A stretch of 64,000 bases of DNA from Aradus depressus (GCA_963662175.1 OY759217.1:5644562-5708561), one strand, 5' to 3'. Numbered from the stretch's first letter, positions 20,930-31,196 are shown. Numbers and translations: made by a program. The notes: a model not told the origin generated them from the letters alone.

Positions 20930-21470
20930 TGATCGGAAACAGATTTTTTTTTCTAGAAATATTTGAATATTTTGAATGAACGCTTGCCACTTGTGAACAC
21001 AAAACCAATCCAATTCCTAATACAGAGGGCTAAAGCAGAAAGATACGTCTATTATGATTCTATCAAGGACCTCCTTCCAAGAAACTTCTTCCCCTAATTT
21101 CTCTGTTCGAGTTAGTGTGTTGGACTTGAGGAACTTGGAAATGTGAAGCGTAGCGTGTTCATTTCAGTATGTCGCCAAAATCGGACGTGTGGATGTTTTT
21201 TATGAAACAGGATGATAGGAAAAGTGCTAAATGTCCTATGCGCAAAGTTTTATTCAAAACTGGTAGCAACAGATCCAGTTTAAGGGATCACCTCTTGAGA
21301 CGCCACCAAGAAACTTACAAACCGGCACCCAAGATCAAACAACCCACTGCCTACTGTTCCATAAAGTTTTACAAAAGTATTTTTCGTAAATTGGTAATTA
21401 ATTTTTTGGTAATATTGTATAAAAGTTGTAATTGAAATAAAAATTGTTGTTACCTACTTGATTTTTATAT
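20930..21470 (+). mobile_element. hAT-like element remnant with BED finger
   Basis: The noncoding 5' part (GAATATTTTGAATGAACGCT, GCCACTTGTGAACACA, CCAATTCCTAATACAGAGGG) and 3' part (AAAGTTGTAATTGAAATAAAA) recur, with the coding middle deleted, at 30140-30360. This is one autonomous-derived and one internally deleted copy of the same family. Ends and TSD not resolved. Confidence 0.6.
21169..21435 (+). pseudogene. BED-type zinc-finger (hAT transposase N-terminus)
   Basis: An 88-codon frame from ATG. Residues 5-45 (SDVWMFFMKQ ... KSAKCPMRKVLFKTGSNRSS, then LRDHLLRRHQ) match the BED finger consensus VW-x-FF ... A-x-C-x2-C ... L-x2-HL-x3-H, the DNA-binding domain at the start of many hAT transposases. 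The second zinc-binding Cys is replaced by Arg (CPMR instead of CPMC; one T-to-C change in a TGC codon), so metal binding should be lost. No RNase-H-like catalytic domain follows. After about residue 65 the sequence is unrelated AT-rich DNA. A transposase fragment, not a host gene. Confidence 0.75.
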
Positions 21471-21724
21471 CTCTATAACTGAATAAAATAAAAAAAATAT
21501 TTTCTGTTGCTGTGGTATGTTAAGAGCGACCGCTGCCTACCATCTGCGACGATAAGCGGTCACTCCCAGCCCACCTTAGTTTCCTTGGCGCATGTACAAA
21601 TGTTCGCCATCGAGAAACAAAAATCTAAAATAAAAAAAAAAAAACTCAGTCTCTTTTTTTTATTTAGCAGCCATAAATAAAAAAAAAAAAGATTAACATG
21701 GGCAAGAAAACAGCAAATTTGAGT

Positions 21725-21866
21725 GATTTAAAAGCCCTTAAGCAAGTCAAATATTGAAGTTTAGCCCAAAGAGTAGAGTGGCTTTGGAGGGAGAGCGAAA
21801 ACGTAATTGATTAATTCTTGCTGGGGAAGTACATAGCCGGTGATTGGCCGACGATTTTCTGTTTTC
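21725..21866 (+). repeat. HER repeat fragment (plus)
   Basis: Terminal module ending TTGCTGGGGAAGTACATAGC, CGGTGATTGGCCGACGATTT. Confidence 0.7.
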
Positions 21867-22419
21867 TTTTGTCCTGAAAATGTGAGGGAGCCTACACAAG
21901 AGTGAATCATTGGAAACAAAACGTCAATTTCTCTGATTCGTGGAATGAGAGTTGGGATAGTGCTATTTGTGTTTGTTCTGTCTGGGATGAATACGAAGCA
22001 GGGGGGAGGTTTAATAAGCGACCGCTAGGGTATGGGGAAAGTATTGAAAGCATGTCACGTTCGTATCTTAATGGGGATGAATGAGGTAAACATAGGTTGC
22101 CCGTCAATCAAGGGATATTGCCCATCAAAACTACCTACTCTACCGACCACTTTGTGTGCTCAGGTCTCAGTGCGGCCCCGTCTCAGGGTTATTGAAGCAC
22201 TTCTGCTGGCGTTACCACCATACACAATCATCTCAGAGCCAACTCTAGCTCAACGTTTTTATTTAACTTGTGTATATATTTGTAAGGGTCGTTACCTGGG
22301 TGTAAATGCATAAATTAAATTTTATAATATAAATTTGTAATACATATTTGAAACATTGTTCTCATATTTAGGTTACCCCAACTAACAAACTTTTTATTTA
22401 TGCCGTTAATTAACAAATC
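21867..22419. other. No gene seen
   Basis: Short overlapping frames on both strands without recognisable content. Confidence 0.45.
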
Positions 22420-22646
22420 AGGGAAGTAGGGGGAAAAAGTCACTTTTGGCTTAAGGACCATGCGCAAGAAGCCGTCGTACTCCCTTTCTCCCTCTTCGTG
22501 TAGTGTACATTTTATTTTTAATTACACTATATAAGAAATCTACACTGTACGTGAAATACGTATTTATTTACACAATAAAAGGTGAGAAAGGAGGATCCAT
22601 CTTGCGCATTGTCCTTGCGCCTAAAGTGACTTTTCCCCCTACTCAG
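22420..22646. mobile_element. Foldback MITE-like element
   Basis: Left arm 22420-22492 and right arm 22580-22646 are inverted copies (GTAGGGGGAAAAAGTCACTT / AAGTGACTTTTCCCCCTAC; ATGCGCAAGA / TCTTGCGCAT). The roughly 90-bp AT-rich middle lacks coding capacity. Arms are about 80-85% similar. Confidence 0.8.
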
Positions 22647-23474
22647 GAATGTGTAAATTATAAAAATAAATTGGTCGTGACAAAAGAAACTTTTTCAATA
22701 TATATTTCAGATAAAGTTCTTTTTACTTTCTTATGCCAATAATATAAAGAGGTATTTTAATCGTCCGAAAATCCGAGGTCGAGGTTTCAAACAATTTTCA
22801 CCTTTCAAAGTCCCCTGAAGCCTGTCTGTGTGCGTGTAGTTTTATTCTTAAGTCTCCGAGCCTGTTGAAACATATTTTCTTCTCATACAAAACACCATAA
22901 CGCCTTTACTTAAAGCTTAATGTTTAAATAAAATATCGATATTATTTCTTCACAACCAACTAATATATCGGATTGTGTCTAATGGGAGAATTAGAAGCTC
23001 TTTATCGACCAAGAGGGCGGATATAAAGAAGAGAAATTAAAGATGTCTAAACAGGACAGTAGTCGGATAAAGTATTGGGTGTGTCTTAAAGACAGGACAG
23101 GGTGAACATGAAGAGTTGCGACAATTTGGCAGATAGAAGGAATTGACGGGTAAGCCAAGACCGTATCGGGTAGGATCAGTAAGGAACCAAACCAGAGCAG
23201 ATCGGGGAAACTGTTCTTCCAATTGAAGACTTTTATCTCACCAACAAACTGTTAGCTAGACAATTTATAGAGGGTTTGTCTTGTTATTCTCCACCAGTCT
23301 TTCTCTTTCTGTTCGCTTCTCTCCCTCTCTTTCTCTCTCTCTCTCGTCTTGACTCTTGACAAATCGAAAGGATTAGAAAGGATCCCGTGCCAGAACCAAC
23401 CGCTTTCCTTCCTGGTTGTCGGAAAATAAAAATATAAAATAAGAAAAAATAAAAAAGATGGAAATTCTAATAAG
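22647..23474. other. No gene; dispersed-repeat scraps and (CT)n
   Basis: 22755-22890 resembles 28380-28520 (AAATCCGAGGTCGAGGTTTC; CTGTCTGTGTGCGTG). A (CT)n tract lies at 23295-23345. Nothing coding is recognised. Confidence 0.45.
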
Positions 23475-23723
23475 AACCTCCTGCGAAGGGGCGCCGGTAG
23501 CTCAGGGATAGCTGGCCGAGGCCCTTAGGTTTTTTATATGAGATGAAAAAAGTTTGAGCACGCCGTCCTTCGGATGGGACGTTAAGCATGTCACTACTAT
23601 ACTCGTTAGATACCCCTATCCTAGGTGAATAAACCTAGATAGGCAACAATTAGGACTCCCCACAGTAGAGTCGGGCTCATGTTCACAAGAATAACGAAAG
23701 AGCGCTCTGGTAGTAGGCGATAT

Positions 23724-24475
23724 ATATAGAATACAACTAGGAATAGAAAACCAGAGAGATTCTCTGAGGAGTCATGGAGTGGGTCACCGGACTGAGCTCT
23801 GATCAGGTTGAGTCCTTGTTAAGTTCTCTCTACTCTGACTAGCACGACGCTCTGTTCTGATCTCTTTTCTCCCTGCCGCGATCCGCTCCATGTATGCTGT
23901 TGCACTCTGCTAACTTCATGTCGTCTTGTCTCTCACTTGGTTGTAATTCAATGCCAGGTGACCGGGTTGTCAGGTTCATTCCAACAGCACTTTATCATTC
24001 ATCTATTTTTCTTTTTCTTTTCTTCTATATTACGACAATATTTCTTATTTTAGTCACTTTTTCTTCTTCTATTTTAGTCACTTCCCCCATTTTTTCTTTT
24101 TACTAAAGATTCTATTTTTATTTATTTTTTTCTCTTTTTTGTATTTCTTCTCTTCATTAGTCTTCTTTATTCTTAGGGATTCTTCTATCTTAATATGTAC
24201 TTTATTAATTTATCAAGTTACTGTCGTGTCCATTCGTATTATTATTCTCATCATTATTGCTGATTATATCTAAGTATATATATATATATATATACGTTTT
24301 CTTCTTATTGATATATGTCAAAGATAGAATGAATAAGTTTAATTAACAGTGATTGTACAGTCCTAGCTGACTGCTCCACCTCCCACACTCAGACTCCGTC
24401 TTCTGGGAGGAGGTTTTGTTTTATTTTGTAATGATTTATAGGCATTGAATAAAAAAAAAAATATATATATATATA
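23724..24475 (+). mobile_element. Polyadenylated noncoding insertion in the SINE
   Basis: T/C-rich sequence without recognised coding content ending CTTCTGGGAGGAGGTTTTG ... GGCATTGAATAAAAAAAAAAA and (AT)n. The hairpin and A-tail layout resembles the 3' UTR of the jockey-like LINE at 10.1 kb. Probably a LINE 3' end; start and TSD unresolved. Confidence 0.4.
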
Positions 24476-24664
24476 TGTTACGCCGAATTGACGAAATTGC
24501 CTAGTTCGTGAACTAGGCAAAAAATTGCCGAATTCATGGATTAGGCAATTTGTTGGTTTTATTTTGCCTATTTCGCGAAATAGGCAACCCCCACTTTTTG
24601 GGTAATTCCCTAAATAGGGAATTATTGGGATCTATATATCAATTATTATAGATAGGGAATTATT

Positions 24665-25429
24665 ATTCGCGCGACGTGGGGCCTCGACTATTCCGCGTGT
24701 AGGACCATCTACACAGGGGTATTCGTGGCTGTAGCAAGGTGCGCTGCTGCAGGTTGGTGGCATCGCCCCACGAATCGGCAGCGCACGATTCTGACGCAAG
24801 CCCAGAGAGCAGCCCTTTTAAGAGTTACAAGGGCTTATCGTACTGTCTCTACGGCTACGCTACAGGTACTAGCGGGAGCCGCCCCTATTGACTTGATCTT
24901 GGATGGGGCTGTCGCTTCGTATTTCTGTAGACGCAACATGCCCTTAGGAGCAGATATTGATGAGCCCTTACGTCTAGCCCTAGAGGAAGTGATGCGCGGA
25001 CAGTCCAGACCAGTGCGCTGCAAGGACATCGTCCAGAATTGGATTGTGGAAAAATGGCAACAACGTTGGTCACGATGCCCGGATGGCCGAACGACGTACG
25101 CCTACTTCCCGGACGTCCGGGTACACCTTGACTCAACATGGGTACAGCCTAATCACTGGACGTCGCAAATATTATCAGGTCATGGTGATTTCAACTCCAA
25201 GCTGTTCTTCTTTCACAGGAAGAACACCCCGAACTGTTCGTGCGGCGGTATCGAGACTGCAGAACATGTGGTCCTCGAATGCCCGCTGTGCGACCAAGCT
25301 AGGGTGGAGTTGATTCATGGGACAAGATCGTATTTGGGACTAGATCTACGGCAGATGGTGACGGAAACTGACTACCCGATGTTCTGCCGATTCGTCGGCT
25401 CCTGGCGGGAGCAGAAACAGGCAATGTAA
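24665..25429 (+). pseudogene. R1-like ORF2 C-terminus
   Basis: The frame is open from the truncation point at 24665 to TAA at 25427-25429 (254 codons). It starts IRATWGLDYSACRTIYTGVF, then LTQAQRAALLRVTRAYRTVS and TATLQVLAGAAPIDLIL, the LL-x-VTRAYRTVS-x-ALQVLAG-x-PIDL motif of the region after the thumb in R1-clade ORF2. Near the end CSCGGIETAEHVVLECPLC is the CCHC-type C-x-CG ... HVVLECP knuckle. There is no in-frame stop, but the endonuclease and reverse transcriptase palm are missing. The valine codon at 24725 is only an internal position, not the real start. An antisense 84-residue frame (24885-25139) is a shadow. Confidence 0.88.
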
Positions 25430-25503
25430 TGATCCCGAGCTTTGCCTAAACGTAGACTGGGTGATGTTGCTGCAACGCAAGGCGCACCCTCTTTTAAAAC
25501 CAA

Positions 25504-25550
<47 letters not shown>
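24665..25550 (+). mobile_element. 5'-truncated R1-like LINE, 14-bp TSD
   Basis: Coding tail, an 80-bp 3' UTR and a poly-A tail of about 45 (25506-25549). It is flanked by a perfect 14-bp TSD GATAGGGAATTATT (24651-24664 and 25551-25564). It is more GC-rich than its surroundings, as expected for a recent arrival. R1 elements proper target 28S rDNA; this one sits inside a DNA transposon. Confidence 0.93.
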
Positions 25551-25553
<3 letters not shown>

Positions 25554-25691
25554 AGGGAATTATTGAATTATATAAAACACAAATAATGAAAAAAAAATTC
25601 TTTAATACTGGGTTTTAAACAACATTGAACAGTATTCGTTAGCAAATGTTTATAAAAACAATGATACAGAGGTCAAATTGAAAAAAAAAAA

Positions 25692-25835
25692 TTAATCATG
25701 GTTTTTACAGGATGTTCCAGAAAGACAAGCTGAATTACAAACGAAGCCACTCTTATAACATTTACATCGTGAAGATTTACGTCTTTTTTGCATGAACATC
25801 TTTTGTACCCTAACTATGCGCTGCATGTAGTTGCC
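25692..25835 (-). pseudogene. Cys-rich C-terminal tail of a transposase
   Basis: The minus strand reads ...YMQRIVRVQKMFMQKRRKSS then RCKCYKSGFVCNSACLSG and TSCKNHD-stop (TAA at 25692-25694). The spacing C-x-C-x5-C-x3-C-x5-C preceded by a basic block resembles the Cys-rich (CXC-like) tails of some integrase-type transposases. It lies just inside the right terminal palindromes and runs outward-to-inward, so it is probably the 3' end of this transposon's own gene, the rest being deleted. No catalytic residues remain. Confidence 0.55.
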
Positions 25836-26029
25836 TAATTCGTGAACTAGGCAACATGATTACTGCCGATTACATGTATTAGGCAGTAGATTTGTCTAGT
25901 ACGTGAATTCGGCAATTTTTTGCCTAGTTCACGAACTAGGCAATTTCATCAATTCGGCGTAACATATATTACATGACCTCGTAGTTAAAGCCCGGACATG
26001 AGTCACAATAACTAACTAACCTCCTGCGA

Positions 26030-26959
26030 GTGTTTGAGTCTTGAAAGTTGCGACTATAATACAATGAGAAAATGAGAATATACTTCTTGAGGCTGAGTAG
26101 ACAATAATTTTTTTGTACGTTAAGTGCAACTTATACCAAGCACCTCGGTATAAGAAAGCCACATCCTGTACAACAAAACAAAGAAAAGCAACACATTACT
26201 TTCATATACCCAGTAAGGCCAGTATAAAATGAATTCGAGAGTGGGAGGGTGATCTGTACAAAAGTGGTTGGTATAAGAAGAAAAGTTCTGTAATGGCCAC
26301 ATCACAGCTTTAACACTCATTTAGACACATAATTTTTTAAATGGAAAATATTTATATATATATTTTTAAAAAATTTATTTGAAATTTCTGTAAGACAGGA
26401 GTTGGAAGAGGTTTTTCCTCCGGACGCCTACTACGAGCTAGTAGCGTTCCCCATCAAGTAGGAATCTCCCCTCATTTTGCCAACTACACCGCTCCCTTCC
26501 AGTATGACCCTACAGGTATATTTACGGCTAGCTAACTACATCCTAAAACCTTCTTCTGCCGAGCCCTTCTGCTCCACCTTTATGGACCATTTGTCCCAAA
26601 CCCTTAAAGTATTCATCCCTCGACTCCACCCCGGACACACTAAATTGTATTAACTCCTTTAAGTGTCCCTTTTATACTCCTAAAGGTTGGGGTATTTTTC
26701 TTTATATTAAAAAATAAACCGCTTCTATAAAAGAAAATTATGATAAAGTTTTTACAGAAGGTAACTCCCATAAACAACTACTTGTAAATATTACATGAAG
26801 ATAGTTTCATCCATAAATGAGGTGTAAATTGCTTTGAAAAGGAGGCCGATGAGATACTAGGAAGACTCTTTTGGACGGAAAAATAAATATTGCCTGAGAG
26901 CGATTGGTGGTATGCAGTTTGTCCTGAAAACGGAGCGAAGTCTCTTGAAGACCACCCCC
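26030..26959. other. Mostly unassigned; degraded LINE likely on the right
   Basis: No intact frame. 26390-26700 contains degenerate coding-like sequence upstream of the reverse-transcriptase fragment, too decayed to name. Confidence 0.4.
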
Positions 26960-27141
26960 AGAGACACTATTTGCATTTTTTCGCGGATAATACTAATATT
27001 CTTTTGACGGTTCTAAAAATCCTACCTCGTTCATTGAATTTATTTATAAAGCTGTTGAAACATTAAACGAATGGCTGCTAATCAATGGGTTAATGTTGAA
27101 TGCGTCCAATACAACCATTTTATATGTCAAAACGACGTTTA
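26960..27141 (+). pseudogene. Reverse transcriptase palm fragment with FADN box
   Basis: Reads HFFADNTNILL (26974-27003), then after a +1 shift SKNPTSFIEFIYKAVETLNE, WLLINGLMLNASNTTILYVK and a stop. This is the [Y/F]ADD catalytic-box region of a non-LTR retrotransposon reverse transcriptase with its second Asp changed to Asn, followed by the usual LN-x-WL-x2-NGL-LN-x-KT-like stretch. The frameshift and the missing Asp show it is inactive. Neighbouring coding parts are not recognisable. Confidence 0.65.
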
Positions 27142-27164
27142 AATGATGACATGTAAACCCGCTC

Positions 27165-27236
27165 TTAGTAGGTAGGTATCTTCTTTTTGGGGTTTTGAAT
27201 TTACATACCTACGAAATTTCGTGTCAATACAACGGC
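27165..27236 (-). repeat. HER fragment (minus), LINE target
   Basis: TTTTGGGGTTTTGAATTTAC, ATTTCGTGTCAATAC and GGCAGTTATT: a HER module into which the next short LINE inserted. Confidence 0.6.
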
Positions 27237-27251
27237 AGTTATTGTATAGAG

Positions 27252-27387
27252 TATTGTATATTGTATATTGTAAATAAACGGGAGAAGGTTACCCATTCCT
27301 CGACGAAAATAGGGTGATGTGACCGACCCCCCCTCAGGGGGTCAGGGGCACCCAATAAAAGAAAAAAAAAAAAAAAAAAAAAAAAAA
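27252..27387 (+). mobile_element. Very short LINE 3' end with 15-bp TSD
   Basis: 136 bp ending CACCCAATAAAAG and a poly-A of about 27, flanked by AGTTATTGTATAGAG at 27237-27251 and 27388-27402. Contains a GACCGACCCCCCCTCAGGGGGTC hairpin. An extreme 5' truncation of a LINE. Confidence 0.88.
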
Positions 27388-27402
27388 AGTTATTGTATAG
27401 AG

Positions 27403-27630
27403 AGAAGTCACAGCCTCAGGTAACCTCAGAAATGTAAAAATATGCCAACCTTGCTGAAATGTTATTGAACTTTGTGTTAGCGATGGCGTAAGACGAAACC
27501 AATACACTATATATATGCACGGATGGACTTACACTTTGCTGCGCCCAAAGGCAAAAAATATTCTGCCGCCCACTTAAGAAAATAGAAATACATATTTTTA
27601 TATAGATAGAATTTTTTTTCAAATAAAATT
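27403..27630. other. No gene seen
   Basis: AT-rich; nothing recognised. Confidence 0.5.
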
Positions 27631-27860
27631 AGTTATTATGACTTATTCCCGGGCTTTAACTAGGAGGTCACATCGCCTACTACCAGAGCGCTCTTTCGTC
27701 ACTCTGGTAGACATGAGCCCGACTCTACTGTGGGAGTCCTACATTTGTATTCACCTAGGGCAGAGGTCCTCATAGTTGAGCGGGGCTCATGTCCACCAGA
27801 GTGACGAAAGAGCGCTCTGGTAGTAGGTGATAAGCCCGGACATGAGTCACAATAACTGCT
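27631..27860. mobile_element. Two SINE 3' halves in inverted orientation
   Basis: 27631-27760 is a minus-strand SINE 3' half (GACTTATTCCCGGGCTTTAAC ... GTGGGAGTCC). 27768-27860 is a plus-strand 3' half (GGGCTCATGTCCACCAGAGTG ... GAGTCACAATAACT). Together they form an imperfect palindrome of about 100 bp per arm. Confidence 0.8.
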
Positions 27861-28926
27861 ACTACCTACTCAAAATATATGCAGTGAGCCTAGATTTGGG
27901 TAGAGGGGAGGGAGAATTGAGTAAATCATTGTTCATGTGATGATTAATTATTGTTGAGCCTGGGAGAAGTTGTCCAGTTGCTGGATGGTTGACTGGTGTT
28001 AAGGGCCTAAGTCGGGTGGGACAGTCTTAAGCTCCGTCAACCTAGTCCGGCGATTAAGATCCAGCTAATCCCCATTCCTAACTTCCCTAAGACCCGCCCC
28101 GTCTCCCTTTCTCTAATAACCAACGTGAGCCTTGTTCCCAACACAACTAGTACAGCACCGGGCACATTTCGCTTACTTCAAATCCTTCATTACAATTTAA
28201 AACATTTAACGCTAAGTTAAACACTGTCAAATTAACCTAGGATGCGTCCCAGCTACAGCTGCAATTTTCTCTATCCATGGGTTAATCCTATAGAAACAGT
28301 GAAGGTAAGGATTTTGCATTTGCTAGCTCTCAACAGAATCATAAAACATTTTTTACTTTCTTATACTTATAGTAAAAGGGAATATTGTAATCATCAAAAA
28401 ATCCGAGATCGATATTTCAAAGGAATTTCACGTTTCAAGGTTCACTGAATATGTTTTGACCATTTTCGTGATGATGTCTGTCAGTTCGTCTCTGTGTGTA
28501 TCATACACATATTTCTTAGACCTCCAACTCAGAAACGATTGTAGCTTTGAATATGAAATTTGAAATGAAGATGTCACATGAGCTAACTTATATCTGACTC
28601 GATTTTGGCTGAAATCGGACGAAATTTAAATTACTTTATTTTTAGGCTCAAATATACTTTAGAAGATACCACTTATTGTATCAGCTGGAGTAGCTGATTG
28701 TATAACTCATACAGACTACAGCAGCAAGACAGTAATCAGGCGAACTGTAGGCTTTTACAGGAATAAAGCAAACATTTGGCTTATATTCAAAAGAACTTTG
28801 AAATTGATTAAATGAACATAAACATTGCTATATCTAACTACAAAAAATGTTTTGATCTAAGATAAAAGGGTAACTGTAATTATTACAGTCAACTTTAAAA
28901 TAAATGTTCAAATCTTTAAAAGGATA
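27861..28926. other. No gene; dispersed repeat scrap
   Basis: 28375-28640 belongs to the second dispersed family (ATCCGAGATCGATATTTCAA; GAAGATGTCACATGAG) related to 22.8 kb and 42.7 kb. The rest is unassigned. Confidence 0.45.
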
Positions 28927-28938
28927 CTTTAAACTATA

Positions 28939-29280
28939 GGTTAGGTTAGGTTTTATGACTCCCGGGCTTTAACTACGAGGTCATATCGCCTACTACCAGA
29001 GCGCTCTTTCGTCACTCTGGTGGACATGAGCCCGACTCTACTGTGGGAGTCCTAAATTTTGCCAGCCCTAAATTTTTATTCATCTAGGGTAGGGGTCTTT
29101 AACGAGTACCTGACATCGTACAGGCTCGGGACCATCGCTTAACGTCCCATCCGAAGGACGGCGTGCTTAAGTTTATTTTACCTCCCAGATAAAATAAACT
29201 AAGGGCCTCGGTCGGGCTATGAACCCACGACCTTGAGCTCAGAAGTCAAGCACGCATACCACTGAGCTACCGGCGCCCTC
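28939..29280 (-). mobile_element. Full-length SINE with 12-bp TSD
   Basis: 342 bp, nearly identical to the copy at 5952-6297. Its minus-strand head is GGCGCCGGTAGCTCAGTGG and the tail ...CATAAAACCTAACCTAACC. A perfect TSD CTTTAAACTATA lies at 28927-28938 and 29281-29292. The high similarity of the two copies indicates recent activity. Confidence 0.95.
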
Positions 29281-29292
29281 CTTTAAACTATA

Positions 29293-29784
29293 TATAAAAC
29301 GAATAATTCCCCTTTAAATTTTGGCCAAAAACTAACGAATGTTCCCGAACAAAATTAAGCGCCTTATTTTCTGTCAAAAGGTTGACGTTCATCGTCGAAA
29401 TTCCCGTTTATTTGTGTCGAGAAAGAAATGAAAATGATTGAATAATGTCTTTATCTAAATATGGCATAGTTGCTTGAGCACATTAATAAAAAATCATATA
29501 TATTTTTTAAGCGAGCTCTTATTGTTTGAGCTAAAACTAATTTATTTAATGTTCCAAGTGTCCATTTTAAGTATTGCTATGTTAAAGTTAAAACTTATCA
29601 TTTTAAAGCGCAAACTATCCATTTTAAAGCTGTCAATGTTAAAGTTATTATTGAACTTTTTAAAGTGCTAAGTATCAGTTGTATAGTTATCGTGACAAAG
29701 TTGAAATTATCTTTTCTAAATGGCAGTTATATATTCCCCCAAAAATTTAAAGTAGTTTTGGGAAGTTACTCTCTGAGCACTTGC
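29293..29784. other. No gene seen
   Basis: AT-rich. 29550-29670 has imperfect repeats of CATTTTAAA-type words that give a leucine/lysine-rich incidental frame. Confidence 0.5.
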
Positions 29785-30080
29785 TCTAATGCTTCTTAAA
29801 AAATGCTTCTTTCTAATGCCTCTTAAAAAATGCTTCTTTCTAATGCCTCTTAAAAAATGCTTCTTTCTAATGCCTCTTAAAAAATTCTTCTTTCTAATGC
29901 CTCTAATGCTTCTTTCTAATGCCTTTTAAAAAATGCTTCTTTCTAATGCCTCTTAAAAATGCTTCTTTCTAATGCCTCTTAAAAAATGCTTCTTTCTAAT
30001 GCCTCTTAAAAAATGCTTCTTTCTAATGCCTCTTAAAAAATGCTTCTTTCTAATGCCTCTAATGCTTCTTAAAAAACTAC
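29785..30080. repeat. 27-bp minisatellite, about 10 copies
   Basis: Units of about 27 bp (TAATGCCTCTTAAAAAATGC plus TTCTTTC) with small length variants and a shortened unit at 29897-29912. Confidence 0.92.
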
Positions 30081-30084
30081 AAAA

Positions 30085-30390
30085 AAAATAAGAAGTTTAT
30101 CGAAATGTTGATATATATTTTTAAAAGAGTTGAGTAACTTTTCAAGCCATGTTAATCAACTTTGATTGGAAACAGATTGTTTTCCCAGAAATATTTGAAT
30201 ATTTTGAATGAACGCTCGCCACTTGTGAACACAGAACCAGTCCAATTCCTAGTACAGAGGGCTAAACACATCCAATTTACCTCTTGAGAATCCACCAAGA
30301 AACAATTAGTAATTAATTTTTTGATATTGTTTTATAAAAGTTGTTGATTGAAATAAAAATTGTTGAATCTAATACATTCTATACCACCTT
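30085..30390 (+). mobile_element. Internally deleted relative of the 20.9-kb hAT-like element
   Basis: Shares AAGTTTATCGAAATGTT, ATATTTGAATATTTTGAATG, GCCACTTGTGAACACA and AAATAAAAATTGTTG with 20890-21460 but lacks the BED-finger coding region. A non-autonomous derivative. Confidence 0.6.
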
Positions 30391-31196
30391 CATTGTTTTT
30401 TGATTATGTTCAATAAATGTTTTTGAACTTTAATTAATGTGCTAAAATTCTTGCCATTATACTCAATGCGATTATTTTCGACAGAAAATGTTATTTTCAT
30501 AAAATAAAAGTTCGATTTGAAAAAACAATTACTTATTCGATTGATATTTGTATTCCCCTTTCATCCTCCATAACATAGAATAATTAAAATTAGATAGATG
30601 TATATGAAAAAATTAAAATAAAATAATCATATTATAATATAATATTGGAATTGGAAAGTATTTTGCATGAAAAGCGTCAACTTACTGAATTATCGGACTA
30701 TCGATAGTGGCCAACTATCGACTGTCGCTCAACCCTACAGATCAACTTAATTCCAATTTTCTTCCAATCCATGCCTCAAAGTCTCTTTATACATCCCGTC
30801 CTCCCTTCACAGTTTAAGAACCACTGATCCAGAGTACGTAGGAGATTATCTGTTTGTGGTAATGTCCTGTTCAGAGCAGGGATCTCAGGAATCTGACGGG
30901 AAGGGAGTTGTAATTAGGTTAGTCTGAACAAGAAGGAAGCCTCAAGGAAGGATTGTTGTCTAAAAGAGAGAAGAGAAGGTAACCTGTTGTAAGATCAAGT
31001 TAGATCCGTTAATTATCGGTATCATTAGGAGAGGTGGGTCTCAGCTAGACCAACTGCCGTCAGTTGCAGCCAGGGCAAACAAGGGCTTTGTTGGTAAACT
31101 TATCACCCCGACAGGGGCCCCAGATAATGTGAATTTGATACTCACCCCTCTCCCTCAAGAGGCAACAATAGCCTTCCTTCTATCTGACAAGTTCAA
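30391..31196. other. No gene seen
   Basis: 30690-30735 has an inverted word pair around ACTATCGATAGT, also present at 20847, which may be an element end. No coding content is recognised. Confidence 0.4.

Larger units (their letters stand above)
24476..25964. mobile_element. DNA transposon with palindrome-array ends
   Basis: Inverted termini begin TGTTACGCCGAATTGA (24476) and end TCAATTCGGCGTAACA (25964). Both ends contain tandem 24-nt palindromic modules of the form TTGCC-N14-GGCAA (24497-24520, 24525-24548, 24564-24587; 25831-25854, 25863-25886, 25892-25915, 25920-25943). A minus-strand Cys-rich coding tail lies inside the right end. The element is split by a LINE (24665-25550), so its own length is about 0.6 kb and it is clearly internally deleted. 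It is flanked by TATAT on both sides, but within (AT)n, so the TSD is uncertain. Confidence 0.85.
23487..26017 (+). mobile_element. SINE split by nested insertions, 12-bp TSD
   Basis: SINE 5' part at 23487-23723 (GGGCGCCGGTAGCTCAGG ... GGTAGTAGGCGATAT) and 3' part at 25973-26017 (ATGACCTCGTAGTTAAAGCC ... ACTAACTA). The two parts are flanked by a perfect 12-bp TSD, AACCTCCTGCGA (23475-23486 and 26018-26029). This proves that one SINE was interrupted by about 2.25 kb of later insertions at an AT-rich point. Confidence 0.93.

Noticed and set aside
24885..25139. 84-residue antisense frame in the R1-like LINE
   Set aside because: Shadow of the GC-rich coding region.
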